DNA of 64,000 nt from Bacillus smithii (lineage in GTDB: Bacteria; Bacillota; Bacilli; Bacillales; DSM-4216): positions 1,158,001 to 1,222,000 of the forward strand of contig NZ_CP012024.1 of assembly GCF_001050115.1 (NCBI RefSeq), given 5' to 3'. Shown in pieces: positions 45,716 through 54,808 of the stretch; position 1 is the first letter of the stretch, and the number at the start of each line of letters is the position of its first letter. A program made the translations under genes and the position numbers. The notes below the pieces were generated by a model. The model saw only the letters and a list, made by a program, of their open reading frames with translations. It did not search any database and was not told the origin of the DNA.

Positions 45716-45955
45716 ATGAGTTTTTTTATGTGGATTTTAACATTGGCGGGCGTTGTAGTGGTTTCCGGATCTCTTTTATACACGATTCTGATCATACAAG
45801 AGCAAAAACTGAAACGAACATACGATTCTGCGATCCCAAAAGCTGTTCAAGATCATCCCTATATTCGAAACCCTGTTATATGGACCGTAGTGATCGGAAC
45901 AGGTCTTGTGCTTTTTTATATATTTTATGAGGCGGTCATTTATGGCTATTTATAG
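45716..45955 (+). CDS. Small two-helix membrane protein
   Basis: 79 residues from ATG 45716 with AGAGGTG 6 bases upstream. Membrane helices at about residues 5-27 and 57-76 flank a basic/polar loop (QEQKLKRTYDSAIPKAVQDH). Function unknown. Lies 72 bases after ykuI. Confidence 0.6.
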   Translation: MSFFMWILTLAGVVVVSGSLLYTILIIQEQKLKRTYDSAIPKAVQDHPYIRNPVIWTVVIGTGLVLFYIFYEAVIYGYL

Positions 45956-46339
45956 AAGGAACAGACCTCGTTCAGAATCGTGAATAAAGAAAAACGGGCC
46001 ATTGTGACTAGTGATAGAAAATCGTGTAGACAATATCAGAACATGTTATCCTTTACATCTATTTCTTCAATAAGAAAAGAGAGGAAAATTTTCGCTTGGA
46101 TCGATTCTATCTTTGCTTATCTTGTATTTCTTTTGCAAGATGTGTTTCCATTTCTTGAAACTGTACACAAGAAGATGTTTATGCTTCCTTCCTGTTAGCA
46201 GAGGCTAAAAAAAATTTGAAAAAAATAAAATAGTTGGCGGCTTAAAAGATGTATGGTATATTTCTCTTGTTTCTTTTTTTCTACACTAATTTGTACGGGC
46301 GGAAGTAGACCATTTATTTAGAAAGGGGAATCCTAGCGT
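45956..46339. other. Intergenic region upstream of ykuJ
   Basis: 384 bases with no credible gene: a 72-codon frame at 45980 lacks a ribosome site. No clear promoter found. Confidence 0.4.
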
Positions 46340-46591
46340 ATGTCACAATTGCTCGGCATTATTCAACGACTCAAGTCATTGCAAGAAGGAAGCGAGACAG
46401 GAGAGGTCCAGCAACGGCTGTTTGAACTGAACGGTAAAACCATTTGCCAAGTTAAATATTTCCCAAATAAAGATACGTTTGAGTTAGAAGTGTTCGATCA
46501 AGACGGTAAATCCAAAAAGTATCCGTTTGATGACATCGATATGACCGCCATTGAAATTTTTGATTTACTTCAGGAAGAACGGCAGCAATAA
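46340..46591 (+). CDS. ykuJ: YkuJ-family small protein
   Basis: 83 residues, ATG behind AAAGGGGAA. MSQLLGIIQRLKSLQEGSE, then ICQVKYFPNKDTFELEVF and YPFDDIDMTAIEIFDLLQ match B. subtilis YkuJ along its length. The known structure is a small alpha/beta fold of unknown function. ykuK, next in B. subtilis, is missing. Confidence 0.9.
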   Translation: MSQLLGIIQRLKSLQEGSETGEVQQRLFELNGKTICQVKYFPNKDTFELEVFDQDGKSKKYPFDDIDMTAIEIFDLLQEERQQ

Positions 46592-46598
46592 TCGAGTT

Positions 46599-46634
46599 CC
46601 CTTGTTGAGGATTTGGTCTCAATAGGGGATTTTT
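46599..46634 (+). terminator. Probable terminator of ykuJ
   Basis: CCCTTGTTGAG and CTCAATAGGG form an imperfect stem followed by GATTTTT just after the ykuJ stop. Confidence 0.5.
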
Positions 46635-46709
46635 CATGTCAAAATACTGTAGAAAAGAATCAATTTCTGGTATAATGACAGAAATTCAAAATATAAATAA
46701 CGAGTGCGG

Positions 46710-46865
46710 GTGAAACCGGTGACCTTTATCATTGTTTTGTTAATCATCCAACTTTTCTTTTTGCTGCTGATGTCTGCGGAGCTCGCAGGAACAAGAAAGG
46801 AATTGACGGAAATCCGTAAAATTTTGTCTGATCAATCTTCTAAAAAGCCGACGGATCGGTCATAG
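46710..46865 (+). CDS. Small membrane protein, 51 residues
   Basis: GTG at 46710 or 46719. One N-terminal hydrophobic helix (TFIIVLLIIQLFFLLLMS) followed by a charged tail ELAGTRKELTEIRKILS, so an N-anchored, cytosol-facing small protein. The ribosome site is weak. It is between ykuJ and cbpB; the family is not recognised. Confidence 0.45.
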   Translation: MKPVTFIIVLLIIQLFFLLLMSAELAGTRKELTEIRKILSDQSSKKPTDRS

Positions 46866-47066
46866 CTGTTTTGCAAGAGCGTCAAGTTCTTTAGGCAGCG
46901 GAACTGATAAAGTGCTTTAAGTGCTTTGTTTGCTGAACTTAGAAGGGCTTATTCCTTTTTTATATTTTCCAAGGTGTTTTAGGAGCAAGAAATTCGGGTA
47001 TATGGTAAAATGTAAAAAGAAATCAAGCGCTTACATAAAGCGGCAATTTTATCTGGAGGAGATGGA

Positions 47067-47513
47067 ATGATTTCTTTCCAAAGTGAAGAATTTTTAGAAA
47101 CAAAGATTTCGGATTTCTTAATTCCTTCTGAAAAAGTAGCCCATGTACAGTTAGAAAACAGCTTGGAACATGCTCTTCTAGTTCTGACAAAAAGCGGTTA
47201 TACCGCAATTCCTGTCCTTGATCCTCAATTTCGTTTACATGGGCTTATCAGTTCTCCAATGATCACAGAAGCAATCCTCGGTCTTGAACGGATTGAATTT
47301 GAAAGACTCGAACAATTAAAGGTAAAAGATGTATATAATTCTAAAATTCCTACGTTAAAATCTGATGATCGCTTTAAAAAGGCGCTTGGATTATTGATTG
47401 ATCATCCTTTTCTTTGTGCGGTGGACGACAGTGGATATTTTGAAGGCATTTTAACGAGGAGAATCATATTAAAGCAATTAAACCGCCACGTGGATCAATT
47501 AAATCATTTTTAA
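47067..47513 (+). CDS. cbpB: CBS-domain c-di-AMP receptor CbpB/DarB
   Basis: 148 residues made of two CBS domains (about 12-70 and 85-143): ALLVLTKSGYTAIPVLDPQ and KALGLLIDHPFLCAVDD. It matches B. subtilis YkuL (DarB) and Listeria CbpB. These bind c-di-AMP; the free protein stimulates the (p)ppGpp synthetase Rel and pyruvate carboxylase. ATG lies behind TGGAGGAGATGGA. Position before ccpC is as in B. subtilis. Confidence 0.9.
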   Translation: MISFQSEEFLETKISDFLIPSEKVAHVQLENSLEHALLVLTKSGYTAIPVLDPQFRLHGLISSPMITEAILGLERIEFERLEQLKVKDVYNSKIPTLKSDDRFKKALGLLIDHPFLCAVDDSGYFEGILTRRIILKQLNRHVDQLNHF

Positions 47514-47517
47514 GGGC

Positions 47518-47550
47518 TGCTCCCGGTATTGGGAGCATCTCTCTTTTTGG
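47518..47550 (+). terminator. Terminator of cbpB
   Basis: TGCTCCC (47518-47524) pairs with GGGAGCA (47531-47537), followed by TCTCTCTTTTT. Confidence 0.75.
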
Positions 47551-47644
47551 CAAATATCCAATCCCCGTTTAATAGGGCTGCATTTTCATTTCAGGAAGAT
47601 TGAAATAATGAATGGGAATTCGCGATTGAAAAGAGGTGTTGTGG

Positions 47645-49138
47645 ATGATGGATAGCGAAGCATCTGTTTCCGGTTTGAAGCAAACAAAGCGGCCTTATGT
47701 TCTTGCGGCTGTTATGCTGGCGATGTTCATGGGTGCTGTTGAATCGACGATCGTCTCAACGGCAATGCCTGACATTGTCTCTGATCTTGGAGGATTTTCC
47801 CTCTATGGCTGGGTGTTTTCTGCTTATCTGCTTATGAATTCGGTCACTGTTCTTATTTATGGGAAATTATCCGATCTGTTAGGCCGTAAACCAATCATTT
47901 CGATAGGAATCATTTTATTTTTAATTGGATCGACTTTGTGTGGGTTTGCTCAGTCGATGGGACAGCTTATTTTGTATCGCTTTATTCAAGGTATTGGAGC
48001 AGGAGCTGTCATGCCAATAGCGAATACGATTATTGGCGATATTTATACGAAAGAAGAAAGAGCAAAAGTACAAGGATATTTATCTAGTGTTTGGGGTATT
48101 TCGGCCATTGTCGGTCCCGCTGTCGGCGGAATATTGGTGGAATATGTCAGCTGGCATTTTGTTTTTTGGATGAACATACCTTTGGGAGTGCTATCGCTTC
48201 TTGGCATTTGGCTGTTTTTTCATGAACATTTAGAGAAGAAAAATGCCGAAATTGATTACTTAGGGGCGATTTTCTTTACAATCGCTATCTCCTCTTTTAT
48301 GTTTTTGTTAGTGGAAGGCGGAGTGAATATTGGGTGGCGTTCAAATGCCAGCGTCGGAATATGGTTTGGAATAGTCCTTTTTTTGGGCTTATTTATTTGG
48401 CAGGAAAAGCGGGCAAAAGAGCCTCTCGTTCCGTTTGCCATTTGGAAGGTCCCTTCTATTGCTATTGCGAATGTGGTTTCCTTTATAACGGGAGTGATGC
48501 TGATCGGCATTAGTTCTTTTCTTCCAACGTATGTACAAGGTGTGATGGGAGAAAATGCCACCATTGCCGGATTTGCCTTGACGGCCATGTCCATTGGTTG
48601 GCCGATTGCTTCTACCGTATCCGGAAGATTATTATTAAAAATTGGGTACCGATATACTTCGCTGCTCGGAGGGATCTTTCTTGTTATCGGTGGATTGCTT
48701 TTTGTTTTCATGAAATCGTCCTCAGGTCCGTTATGGGCGGCTGTCTCTTCGTTTTTCGTCGGAGTGGGGATGGGATTAACATCCACCGCTTTCATTGTAT
48801 CCATTCAAAGCACGGTTGAATGGCAGCAAAGAGGGATCGCCACAGCTACCAATATGTTTATGAGAAATCTTGGAAATACAGTCGGTGCTGCTTTGCTGGG
48901 GGGGATTTTAAACAGCCGCCTCCAACGTTATTTGGAACACCGTACAGATTCTCAATATGCTTCTATCAATTCAATTAATTCTTTGCTTGGCAACGGCGGG
49001 AATAGCCGGATTCCGTCTAGTTTAGTCTCCGTTCTGAGAAACGGTTTGTCCGCTTCCCTGCATACTGTATTTTTGGTTGTCTTTTTCTGCGGTCTTCTCT
49101 CTTTTGTTTTGGTGATGTTTTTGCCTAAAAAAGAATAG
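47645..49138 (+). CDS. MFS drug exporter of the DHA2 (14-helix) type
   Basis: 497 residues from ATG 47645 with AAGAGGTG upstream. About 14 hydrophobic segments. Motif A YGKLSDLLGRKPI between TM2 and TM3, motif C near WGISAIVGPAVGGILVEY, and VESTIVSTAMPDIV in TM1 identify a drug:H+ antiporter. Substrate unknown. In B. subtilis an MFS gene (ykuC) lies a few genes upstream; whether this is the same gene moved or another one cannot be said. Confidence 0.85.
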   Translation: MMDSEASVSGLKQTKRPYVLAAVMLAMFMGAVESTIVSTAMPDIVSDLGGFSLYGWVFSAYLLMNSVTVLIYGKLSDLLGRKPIISIGIILFLIGSTLCGFAQSMGQLILYRFIQGIGAGAVMPIANTIIGDIYTKEERAKVQGYLSSVWGISAIVGPAVGGILVEYVSWHFVFWMNIPLGVLSLLGIWLFFHEHLEKKNAEIDYLGAIFFTIAISSFMFLLVEGGVNIGWRSNASVGIWFGIVLFLGLFIWQEKRAKEPLVPFAIWKVPSIAIANVVSFITGVMLIGISSFLPTYVQGVMGENATIAGFALTAMSIGWPIASTVSGRLLLKIGYRYTSLLGGIFLVIGGLLFVFMKSSSGPLWAAVSSFFVGVGMGLTSTAFIVSIQSTVEWQQRGIATATNMFMRNLGNTVGAALLGGILNSRLQRYLEHRTDSQYASINSINSLLGNGGNSRIPSSLVSVLRNGLSASLHTVFLVVFFCGLLSFVLVMFLPKKE

Positions 49139-49182
49139 CGAAAATTTCTTGCGAAATAGAACGAACAGAAGGGAAATAGGTC

Positions 49183-50073
49183 ATGTCTTTTTCGGAGTTT
49201 CAACTATTATCTGTTCTGGCTCAAGAAATGAATATGCGAAAAGCGGCTGAACGGCTGTTTGTATCTCAGCCCGCTCTTTCTCAGCGTTTGCAGAACATTG
49301 AAAAAGAATGGGGAACAAGGTTGTTCAACCGTTCCCCAAAAGGATTGACTTTGACACCTGCCGGGGAATTGGTGGTGGATTTTGCAAACGAAATTCTGGA
49401 ACGAAAAGAAAAAGTGCTGGAAAAAATTCATTCATTTGAATCGGAAGTACATGGTACGCTAAAAATTGCCTGTGCCTCCATTGTAGGGCAAAATTGGCTT
49501 CCGAAAGTATTAAAGCAATTTGTCGAAAAGTATCCTCATGCCAAGATTTCGTTGATGACGGGATGGAGCAGCGAAATAGCGAAGGCGCTTTATGAAGGAG
49601 AAGTGCATATAGGCATCCTTCGCGGAACACCCGATTGGAAAAGCCGAAAAATTCATTTATTCAAGGACAGGCTTTACCTGGTTGACAAGGAAATTCGCCG
49701 AGTCGAAGAAGTATTGGAAACTGACAGGCCGTTTATCCAATTTAAAAGCGACTCCAACTATTATCAAGAAATCCAGAATTGGTGGCATCGTCAGTTTCAA
49801 ATGGCCCCAAAACGAACGATTATTGTCGACCAAATCGAAACGTGCAAGCAGATGACGTTTAACGGGATCGGCTATGCGATTCTCCCTGCGATCACGCTTC
49901 ATCAGTGGGAATCAGATTTTTATAAAATTCCTCTTCACGATGAACATGGGCTGCCAATGGCGAGGGATACTTGGCTAATGGGATATGATTCCGCCTTTGA
50001 ACTAAGACAGGTGGAGGCTTTTGTGGAAGTAGTCAATGATTATTTGGCAGAGCAGTCGACAAGTTTTGAATAA
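49183..50073 (+). CDS. ccpC: LysR-type regulator CcpC
   Basis: 296 residues. N-terminal helix-turn-helix NMRKAAERLFVSQPALSQRL near residue 17, then an effector-binding domain (GTLKIACASIVGQNWLPKVL, LMTGWSSEIAKALYEGEVHIGILRG). The sequence follows B. subtilis CcpC closely, including FIQFKSDSNYYQEIQ and VDQIETCKQM. CcpC represses citZ and citB in response to citrate, so it controls the first steps of the TCA cycle. Confidence 0.93.
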   Translation: MSFSEFQLLSVLAQEMNMRKAAERLFVSQPALSQRLQNIEKEWGTRLFNRSPKGLTLTPAGELVVDFANEILERKEKVLEKIHSFESEVHGTLKIACASIVGQNWLPKVLKQFVEKYPHAKISLMTGWSSEIAKALYEGEVHIGILRGTPDWKSRKIHLFKDRLYLVDKEIRRVEEVLETDRPFIQFKSDSNYYQEIQNWWHRQFQMAPKRTIIVDQIETCKQMTFNGIGYAILPAITLHQWESDFYKIPLHDEHGLPMARDTWLMGYDSAFELRQVEAFVEVVNDYLAEQSTSFE

Positions 50074-50212
50074 AATCTCTTGTACTAAGGACTTTCCTTT
50101 GCTAAAGTAGTATCAAACGTTCATCTGCTTTTACGGCGGTTTGTGTTCAACCGCTGCCAAAAATACATATTGAGTGGTTTTCCAAATATGGACAAGGAGG
50201 AAGAGTTTTTTT

Positions 50213-50923
50213 ATGAAAATGTTGGACGCACATGAGATCATTTCATTTATCAGCAACAGCAAAAAATCTACACCAGTAAAAGTTTATATAAAAGGAAATT
50301 TAGATGGAATCGACTTTGGTCCTTCTGCCAAAACCTTTATTAACGGCAATACAGGTGTAGTGTTCGGCGAATGGGCGGAAATTTCACAAGCGATTCAAAA
50401 CAATGAAGATCGCATTGACGATTATGTAATCGAAAATGATCGCCGCAATTCTGCTTTGCCTCTAATTGATTTAAAAGGAATCAATGCACGTATCGAACCT
50501 GGTGCCATTATCCGCGATCAAGTGGAAATCGGCGATGGGGCCGTCATCATGATGGGTGCCGTCATTAATATTGGCTCCGTTATCGGCGAAGGAACGATGA
50601 TTGATATGAATGCGGTTCTTGGAGGACGTGCGACTGTCGGGAAAAACTGCCATATAGGAGCAGGTGCCGTTCTTGCAGGTGTAATTGAACCTCCTTCTGC
50701 AAAACCTGTCATTATTGAAGATGATGTGCTTGTTGGCGCTAATGCGGTTATTTTGGAGGGTGTAACTGTCGGAAAAGGTTCGGTCGTAGCAGCCGGTGCG
50801 ATCGTAACAAAAGATGTTCCGCCTAATACGGTGGTGGCTGGTGCTCCTGCAAGAGTGATCAAAGAAATTGATGAAAAGACAAAATCCAAAACAGAAATTA
50901 TGCAGGAACTTCGGAATTTATAA
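50213..50923 (+). CDS. dapH: Tetrahydrodipicolinate N-acetyltransferase
   Basis: 236 residues from ATG 50213 behind AAGGAGG. An N-terminal helical domain is followed by a left-handed beta helix of hexapeptide repeats ([47 protein letters not shown]). It acetylates tetrahydrodipicolinate in the acetyl branch of diaminopimelate and lysine synthesis. It matches B. subtilis DapH (YkuQ) nearly throughout. dapL follows, and patA in this window supplies the aminotransferase of the branch. Confidence 0.97.
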   Translation: MKMLDAHEIISFISNSKKSTPVKVYIKGNLDGIDFGPSAKTFINGNTGVVFGEWAEISQAIQNNEDRIDDYVIENDRRNSALPLIDLKGINARIEPGAIIRDQVEIGDGAVIMMGAVINIGSVIGEGTMIDMNAVLGGRATVGKNCHIGAGAVLAGVIEPPSAKPVIIEDDVLVGANAVILEGVTVGKGSVVAAGAIVTKDVPPNTVVAGAPARVIKEIDEKTKSKTEIMQELRNL

Positions 50924-50932
50924 TGTGAATCA

Positions 50933-50954
50933 GCGTGGATGCCAACATCCACGC
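50933..50954 (+). terminator. Hairpin between dapH and dapL
   Basis: GCGTGGATG (50933-50941) pairs perfectly with CATCCACGC (50946-50954), loop CCAA, followed by TTGTTTGTAGTTTTT. It can weaken but perhaps not abolish read-through into dapL. Confidence 0.75.
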
Positions 50955-51040
50955 TTGTTTGTAGTTTTTCATTAAAGGAAGCGGATGAACTTTCTACGTT
51001 CCGCCGTTTACGGAAAAAAGGAAAGAAAGGGAGAAATCGC

Positions 51041-52171
51041 ATGGCTATCAGCCAGTTTATTCAAATACGCCGTGATTTACACCAAATTCCAGAGCTTGGT
51101 TTTCAAGAAGTAAAAACGCAGAAATATTTGCTTGAGTATCTTCAAACATTACCGCAAGAACGAATGGAAATAGAAACATGGAGAACCGGAATTTTTGTAA
51201 AAATAAAAGGATTAAAACCTGAAAAAACGATTGGCTATCGAACAGATATGGACGGGCTCCCCATCGAGGAAGAAACGGGTTTGCCTTTTCGATCCACACA
51301 TCCAGGGCGTATGCATGCTTGCGGTCATGACGTTCATATGAGTATTGCCCTTGGTGTGTTAACGCATTTTGTTCATCATCCTGTCCGTGATGATCTTGTT
51401 TTTCTGTTTCAGCCTGCTGAAGAAGGACCGGGCGGGGCTTTGCCGATGATGGAGAGCGAACAAATGAAAAAGTGGAGACCCGACATGATTTTTGCCCTTC
51501 ATATAGCCCCCGAATATCCGGCCGGTACGATTGCACTTAAAGAAGGACTGCTATTTGCCAATACGTCGGAATTGTATATTGATTTAAAAGGAAAAGGGGG
51601 GCATGCTGCCTATCCTCATAAAACAAAGGATATGGTGATAGCGTCAGCCCATCTTGTCACACAGCTGCAATCGATCGTATCTAGAAATGTAGATCCGCTT
51701 GACAGCGCTGTCGTTACTATAGGGAAAATGACTGCCGGCACCGTTCAAAACGCTATTGCTGAAACGGCTCGATTGGAAGGAACCATTCGTACCCTTTCTC
51801 CGGAAGCGATGGAAAAAGTAAAAGAACGGATTGAAGCGATTCTGCATGGCATCGAGATTGCGTTTGATTGCGAGGCATCGATAGATTATGGTTGTCGTTA
51901 TTATCAAGTGAACAATGATCCTGAGCTGACCAGCGATTTTATTCGTTTCTTGGAAAAGCAAGAGGATATCACATTTGTTCCTTGTCGTGAAGCGATGACA
52001 GGTGAAGATTTTGGCTATATGCTGAAAGAAATTCCCGGGTTTATGTTTTGGTTGGGAGTTGGTTCGCCTTATGGACTTCACCATTCTAAGTTAAATCCTG
52101 ATGAAAAGGCGATTGAAACCGGTATTCAAGCTATCACCTCTTACTTGACCAGTTTGTCAAACCGCGAATGA
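51041..52171 (+). CDS. dapL: N-acetyldiaminopimelate deacetylase
   Basis: 376 residues from ATG 51041, behind GAAAGGGAGAAATCGC; a longer open frame upstream runs through the hairpin and is not used. M20 metallopeptidase family: [13 protein letters not shown], the metal ligands in HACGHDVHM and [10 protein letters not shown], and [10 protein letters not shown] in the lid domain. It releases acetate from N-acetyl-LL-diaminopimelate. It matches B. subtilis YkuR. Confidence 0.95.
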   Translation: MAISQFIQIRRDLHQIPELGFQEVKTQKYLLEYLQTLPQERMEIETWRTGIFVKIKGLKPEKTIGYRTDMDGLPIEEETGLPFRSTHPGRMHACGHDVHMSIALGVLTHFVHHPVRDDLVFLFQPAEEGPGGALPMMESEQMKKWRPDMIFALHIAPEYPAGTIALKEGLLFANTSELYIDLKGKGGHAAYPHKTKDMVIASAHLVTQLQSIVSRNVDPLDSAVVTIGKMTAGTVQNAIAETARLEGTIRTLSPEAMEKVKERIEAILHGIEIAFDCEASIDYGCRYYQVNNDPELTSDFIRFLEKQEDITFVPCREAMTGEDFGYMLKEIPGFMFWLGVGSPYGLHHSKLNPDEKAIETGIQAITSYLTSLSNRE

Positions 52172-52212
52172 AATTCGACGGATCATAAAAACGAATGGAA
52201 CGGATTTGCAAT

Positions 52213-52250
52213 AGGGCGTGCGTCTGCTGTTGGCAGCGCCGCCCTTTTCT
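52213..52250 (+). terminator. Terminator of dapL
   Basis: AGGGCG (52213-52218) pairs with CGCCCT (52240-52245), continued inward by GCG/CGC and CTGC/GCAG, followed by TTTCT. A group II intron starts 8 bases after the stem. Confidence 0.85.
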
Positions 52251-52252
52251 AT

Positions 52253-52892
52253 GTGCGCCCGGCATGTACATGAACTATAGGGTGTAAGTCCCGAACCCCG
52301 AAGACAGAAGTAGAGGTTAGCCAAGAGCAAGGGTGTCCGTGGTGACGCGGAATCTGAAGGAAGCTGGAGGCAAAACACCGGTCCGAGGAACACGAACCTC
52401 ATATAAGGCTAGGTATGATTGAGTGAGTTTGCATAACAAAACAAAGCTCTTTCTGTCGAAGGTCATATCGAGTAAATGAGGCGGATAGATGGTGTGAAAG
52501 TGCATGTACTTACCCGGGGAGGTCTGGCGGATATGTGAAGTACTCTTCATAACCTACTTAGTGATAAGTAGCTGAACCGTCAGAAGTCAGCAGAGGTCAT
52601 AGTATTAGTTGGTCTAGAACAACTAAGAAGGACCGAACAATTAAGAGAGAATAGCCCTTGGTATTCAGTGAGTCATGATGAACACAGAAAACGTAGTACC
52701 TCACTTGAGGGAGGAAGCGGTGAATCCCGTGGGAGACCTCTTGGAGGGTGGAGTGACCACTGGCATAAAGAGAACAGCTATTCACGGAAGTTATAAAGAC
52801 TTGCGTCAATTATCTTAATTGAACCGCCGTATACGGAACCGTACGTACGGTGGTGTGAGAGGACGGGAGTTAATCGCTCCCTCCTACTCGAT
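52253..52892 (+). mobile_element. ORF-less group II intron, 640 nt
   Basis: It starts GTGCGCCCGGCATG, the usual 5' end of a bacterial group II intron. Domain I elements follow (GGGTGTAAGTCCCGAACC, CGTGGTGACGCGGAATCTG). The 3' end carries domain V (CCGCCGTATACGG with CCGTACGTACGGTGG) and domain VI (GGACGGGAGTTAATCGCTCC), ending CTCCTACTCGAT. Full elements also encode a reverse transcriptase/maturase in domain IV; here only about 250 bases lie between the last core helices and domain V, and no frame there resembles one. Confidence 0.88.
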
Positions 52893-53256
52893 TAAATGAA
52901 GGCGTATTTTTAACATTCCATTTTCAAGTTTATACAGAAGTGCTTCCGTATCATGATGGTTAAAAAAGCTTCTTTTGAAATGAAAGGCATAATATTTTGT
53001 TCCGCTAAAAAAACATGGTAAACTTAAAATGAAAATAGTAATCAATTCCAATCGTAGTAGTTTTCCTTTTAATGGGACACAATAAAAAAGGAGAATTTCT
53101 TCTGATTAAAATTATTTCTTTTTTATACTTATTTTAATTGACTAGCAATGTATTATTTATTATAATGACAAGTGTAATCAAGAGAAAGTAATTGAGAATA
53201 TCTTCGTTACTTTCTCAATAAACTATATATTAAAATCAAATGGAGGGATCTGTATC
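52893..53256 (+). promoter_or_regulatory. Upstream region and promoter of ykuU
   Basis: A 364-base space with no gene. TTGACT at 53138-53143 and TATAAT at 53161-53166 are separated by exactly 17 bases, a strong sigma-A promoter 91 bases before ykuU. The TTATAATGAC overlapping the -10 resembles only half of a PerR box. Confidence 0.75.
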
Positions 53257-53808
53257 ATGGCAGAACGTTTAGTAGGGAAGCAAGCTCCGCGTTTTGAAAT
53301 GGAAGCAGTATTGCCAAACAAAGAATTTGGAAAAGTTAGCTTGGAAGAAAACATGAAAAATGGCAAATGGACTGTTTTATTCTTCTACCCAATGGACTTC
53401 ACATTTGTTTGCCCAACAGAAATTACAGCCATTTCTGACCGCTATGATGAATTTGAAGATCTGGATGCTGTTGTAATCGGTGCTTCTACTGATACCGTTC
53501 ATACCCACTTAGCTTGGATCAATACTGATCGTTCCGAAAACGGAATTGGAGAAATCAAATACCCACTTGCAGCTGACCATAACCATAAAGTAGCTCGTGA
53601 TTATGGTGTTCTAATCGAAGAAGAAGGTGTCGCTCTTCGCGGTCTCTTCATCATCAATCCTGAAGGTGAACTTCAATATCAAGTAGTTCATCATAACAAT
53701 ATCGGCCGTGACGTCGATGAAGTACTCCGTGTGCTTCAAGCACTTCAAACGGGTGGATTGTGCCCTGCAAACTGGAAACCAGGTCAAGCTACTTTGGAAG
53801 TAAAATAA
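53257..53808 (+). CDS. ykuU: 2-Cys peroxiredoxin YkuU
   Basis: 183 residues. The peroxidatic Cys is residue 52 in DFTFVCPTEI, and the resolving Cys is residue 169 in GGLCPANW. Typical 2-Cys (AhpC/Prx1-type) peroxiredoxin that reduces hydrogen peroxide and organic peroxides in the cytosol. It stands next to the thioredoxin-like ykuV, as in B. subtilis. ATG behind GGAGGGATC. It has its own strong promoter. Confidence 0.95.
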   Translation: MAERLVGKQAPRFEMEAVLPNKEFGKVSLEENMKNGKWTVLFFYPMDFTFVCPTEITAISDRYDEFEDLDAVVIGASTDTVHTHLAWINTDRSENGIGEIKYPLAADHNHKVARDYGVLIEEEGVALRGLFIINPEGELQYQVVHHNNIGRDVDEVLRVLQALQTGGLCPANWKPGQATLEVK

Positions 53809-53970
53809 GCTTAGCTTTCGATTAGCTTATAAGAGAGTATATCCAGCTTTCCCCATTCGTCTGAACATCTCTCTAGCTTGAATTCTTCCGGTAGATTGGA
53901 AACGACAGCCGGGGGTTTCTAAGTAAGAGGAATGATTTGCAAATGGGAAGCAGGATCGTGATTGGAAGGA

Positions 53971-53999
53971 GGCCTAACCGAAGTCGTTAGGCCTTTTTT
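53971..53999 (+). terminator. Terminator between ykuU and ykuV
   Basis: GGCCTAAC (53971-53978) pairs with GTTAGGCC (53986-53993), followed by TTTTTTC. Confidence 0.9.
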
Positions 54000-54025
54000 C
54001 AAAATGAATAAGGAGGAATATATCC

Positions 54026-54481
54026 ATGAAATTGCGTGAACCGATGCCGGAATTAACCGGTGCAACGACTTGGCTCAACGGACAGGTGTCAAGAGACCAA
54101 CTTGTAGGTAAAAAACCTACTTTAATCCATTTTTGGTCTGTAAGCTGTCATATTTGTAAAGAAGCCATGCCCCAAGTAAACGAATTCCGTGACCGTTATA
54201 AAGATAAATTAAACGTTGTGGCTGTCCATATGCCTCGTTCCGAGAAAGATTTGGATATCGATCAAATTAAGGAAGTGGCTGAACAACATGGAATTACACA
54301 GCCTATTTTTGTTGATAACGAACATAAATTGACAGATGCATTTCAAAACCAATACGTACCGGCTTATTATGTATTTGATAAAGAAGGAAAACTCCGTCAT
54401 TTCCAAGCTGGCGGAAGTGGGATGAAAATGCTTGAAAAACGCGTGAATCGCGTATTGGAAGAATCCGAAAAAAGCAAATAA
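54026..54481 (+). CDS. ykuV: Thioredoxin-like thiol-disulfide oxidoreductase YkuV
   Basis: 151 residues. The active site is C-H-I-C at residues 41-44 (VSCHICKEAMP) in a TlpA/thioredoxin fold, with the cis-Pro in QYVPAYYVFD. No signal peptide, so it is cytosolic. B. subtilis YkuV has been studied as a thiol-disulfide reductase. It may recycle the neighbour YkuU; this is inference from location. Confidence 0.92.
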   Translation: MKLREPMPELTGATTWLNGQVSRDQLVGKKPTLIHFWSVSCHICKEAMPQVNEFRDRYKDKLNVVAVHMPRSEKDLDIDQIKEVAEQHGITQPIFVDNEHKLTDAFQNQYVPAYYVFDKEGKLRHFQAGGSGMKMLEKRVNRVLEESEKSK

Positions 54482-54589
54482 AGTGAAGCTATGATCATTA
54501 ATGTAAAGTTTCATCTTCACTTAGGTCAATAGAACCAATCGGGCATTTTGCGACAGTTGTTCTGTACTTGCATGCTCAAAAATTTTAAA

Positions 54590-54627
54590 CAGGTTGTCGG
54601 CTATATCGACAACCTGTTTATTTTTTT
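54590..54627 (+). terminator. Terminator of ykuV
   Basis: CAGGTTGTCG (54590-54599) pairs with CGACAACCTG (54607-54616), followed by TTTATTTTTTT. Confidence 0.92.
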
Positions 54628-54687
54628 AGACTGAATATTCCGAATAATGATTCATATATATTGAAAGGAAAAATGCATCGGCACACT

Positions 54688-54709
54688 AACCGATCTTACT
54701 AGATCGGTT
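54688..54709. repeat. Target-site duplication, left, of the IS1182 element
   Basis: A 22-bp direct repeat that is itself palindromic (arms AACCGATCT and AGATCGGTT, centre TACT). The identical sequence is at 56259-56280. Confidence 0.9.
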
Positions 54710-54718
54710 CAGAGTGTA

Positions 54719-54760
54719 GACAAAAGGCATCCGAATGTGCGCTTTCGGATGCCTTTTGTC
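54719..54760. repeat. Left subterminal hairpin of the IS1182 element
   Basis: GACAAAAGGCATCCGAA pairs with TTCGGATGCCTTTTGTC (loop TGTGCGCT region). It contains A and T runs and can block transcription entering or leaving the IS. Confidence 0.88.
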
Positions 54761-54808
54761 ACTTTTATGCTTTCAAATGTTTGGAATAGACCCCTCCAGG
54801 GGTCTATT

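Noticed and set aside
45980-46198. 72-codon ORF between the two-helix membrane protein and ykuJ
   Set aside because: GTG start without a ribosome site, Ser/Phe-rich random-like sequence.
50939-51040. Longer dapL start within the dapH-dapL hairpin
   Set aside because: No ribosome site, and the added residues are encoded by a terminator-like stem; ATG 51041 fits homologues.
53160-53180. PerR box upstream of ykuU
   Set aside because: Only the left half (TTATAAT) fits; the right half does not.
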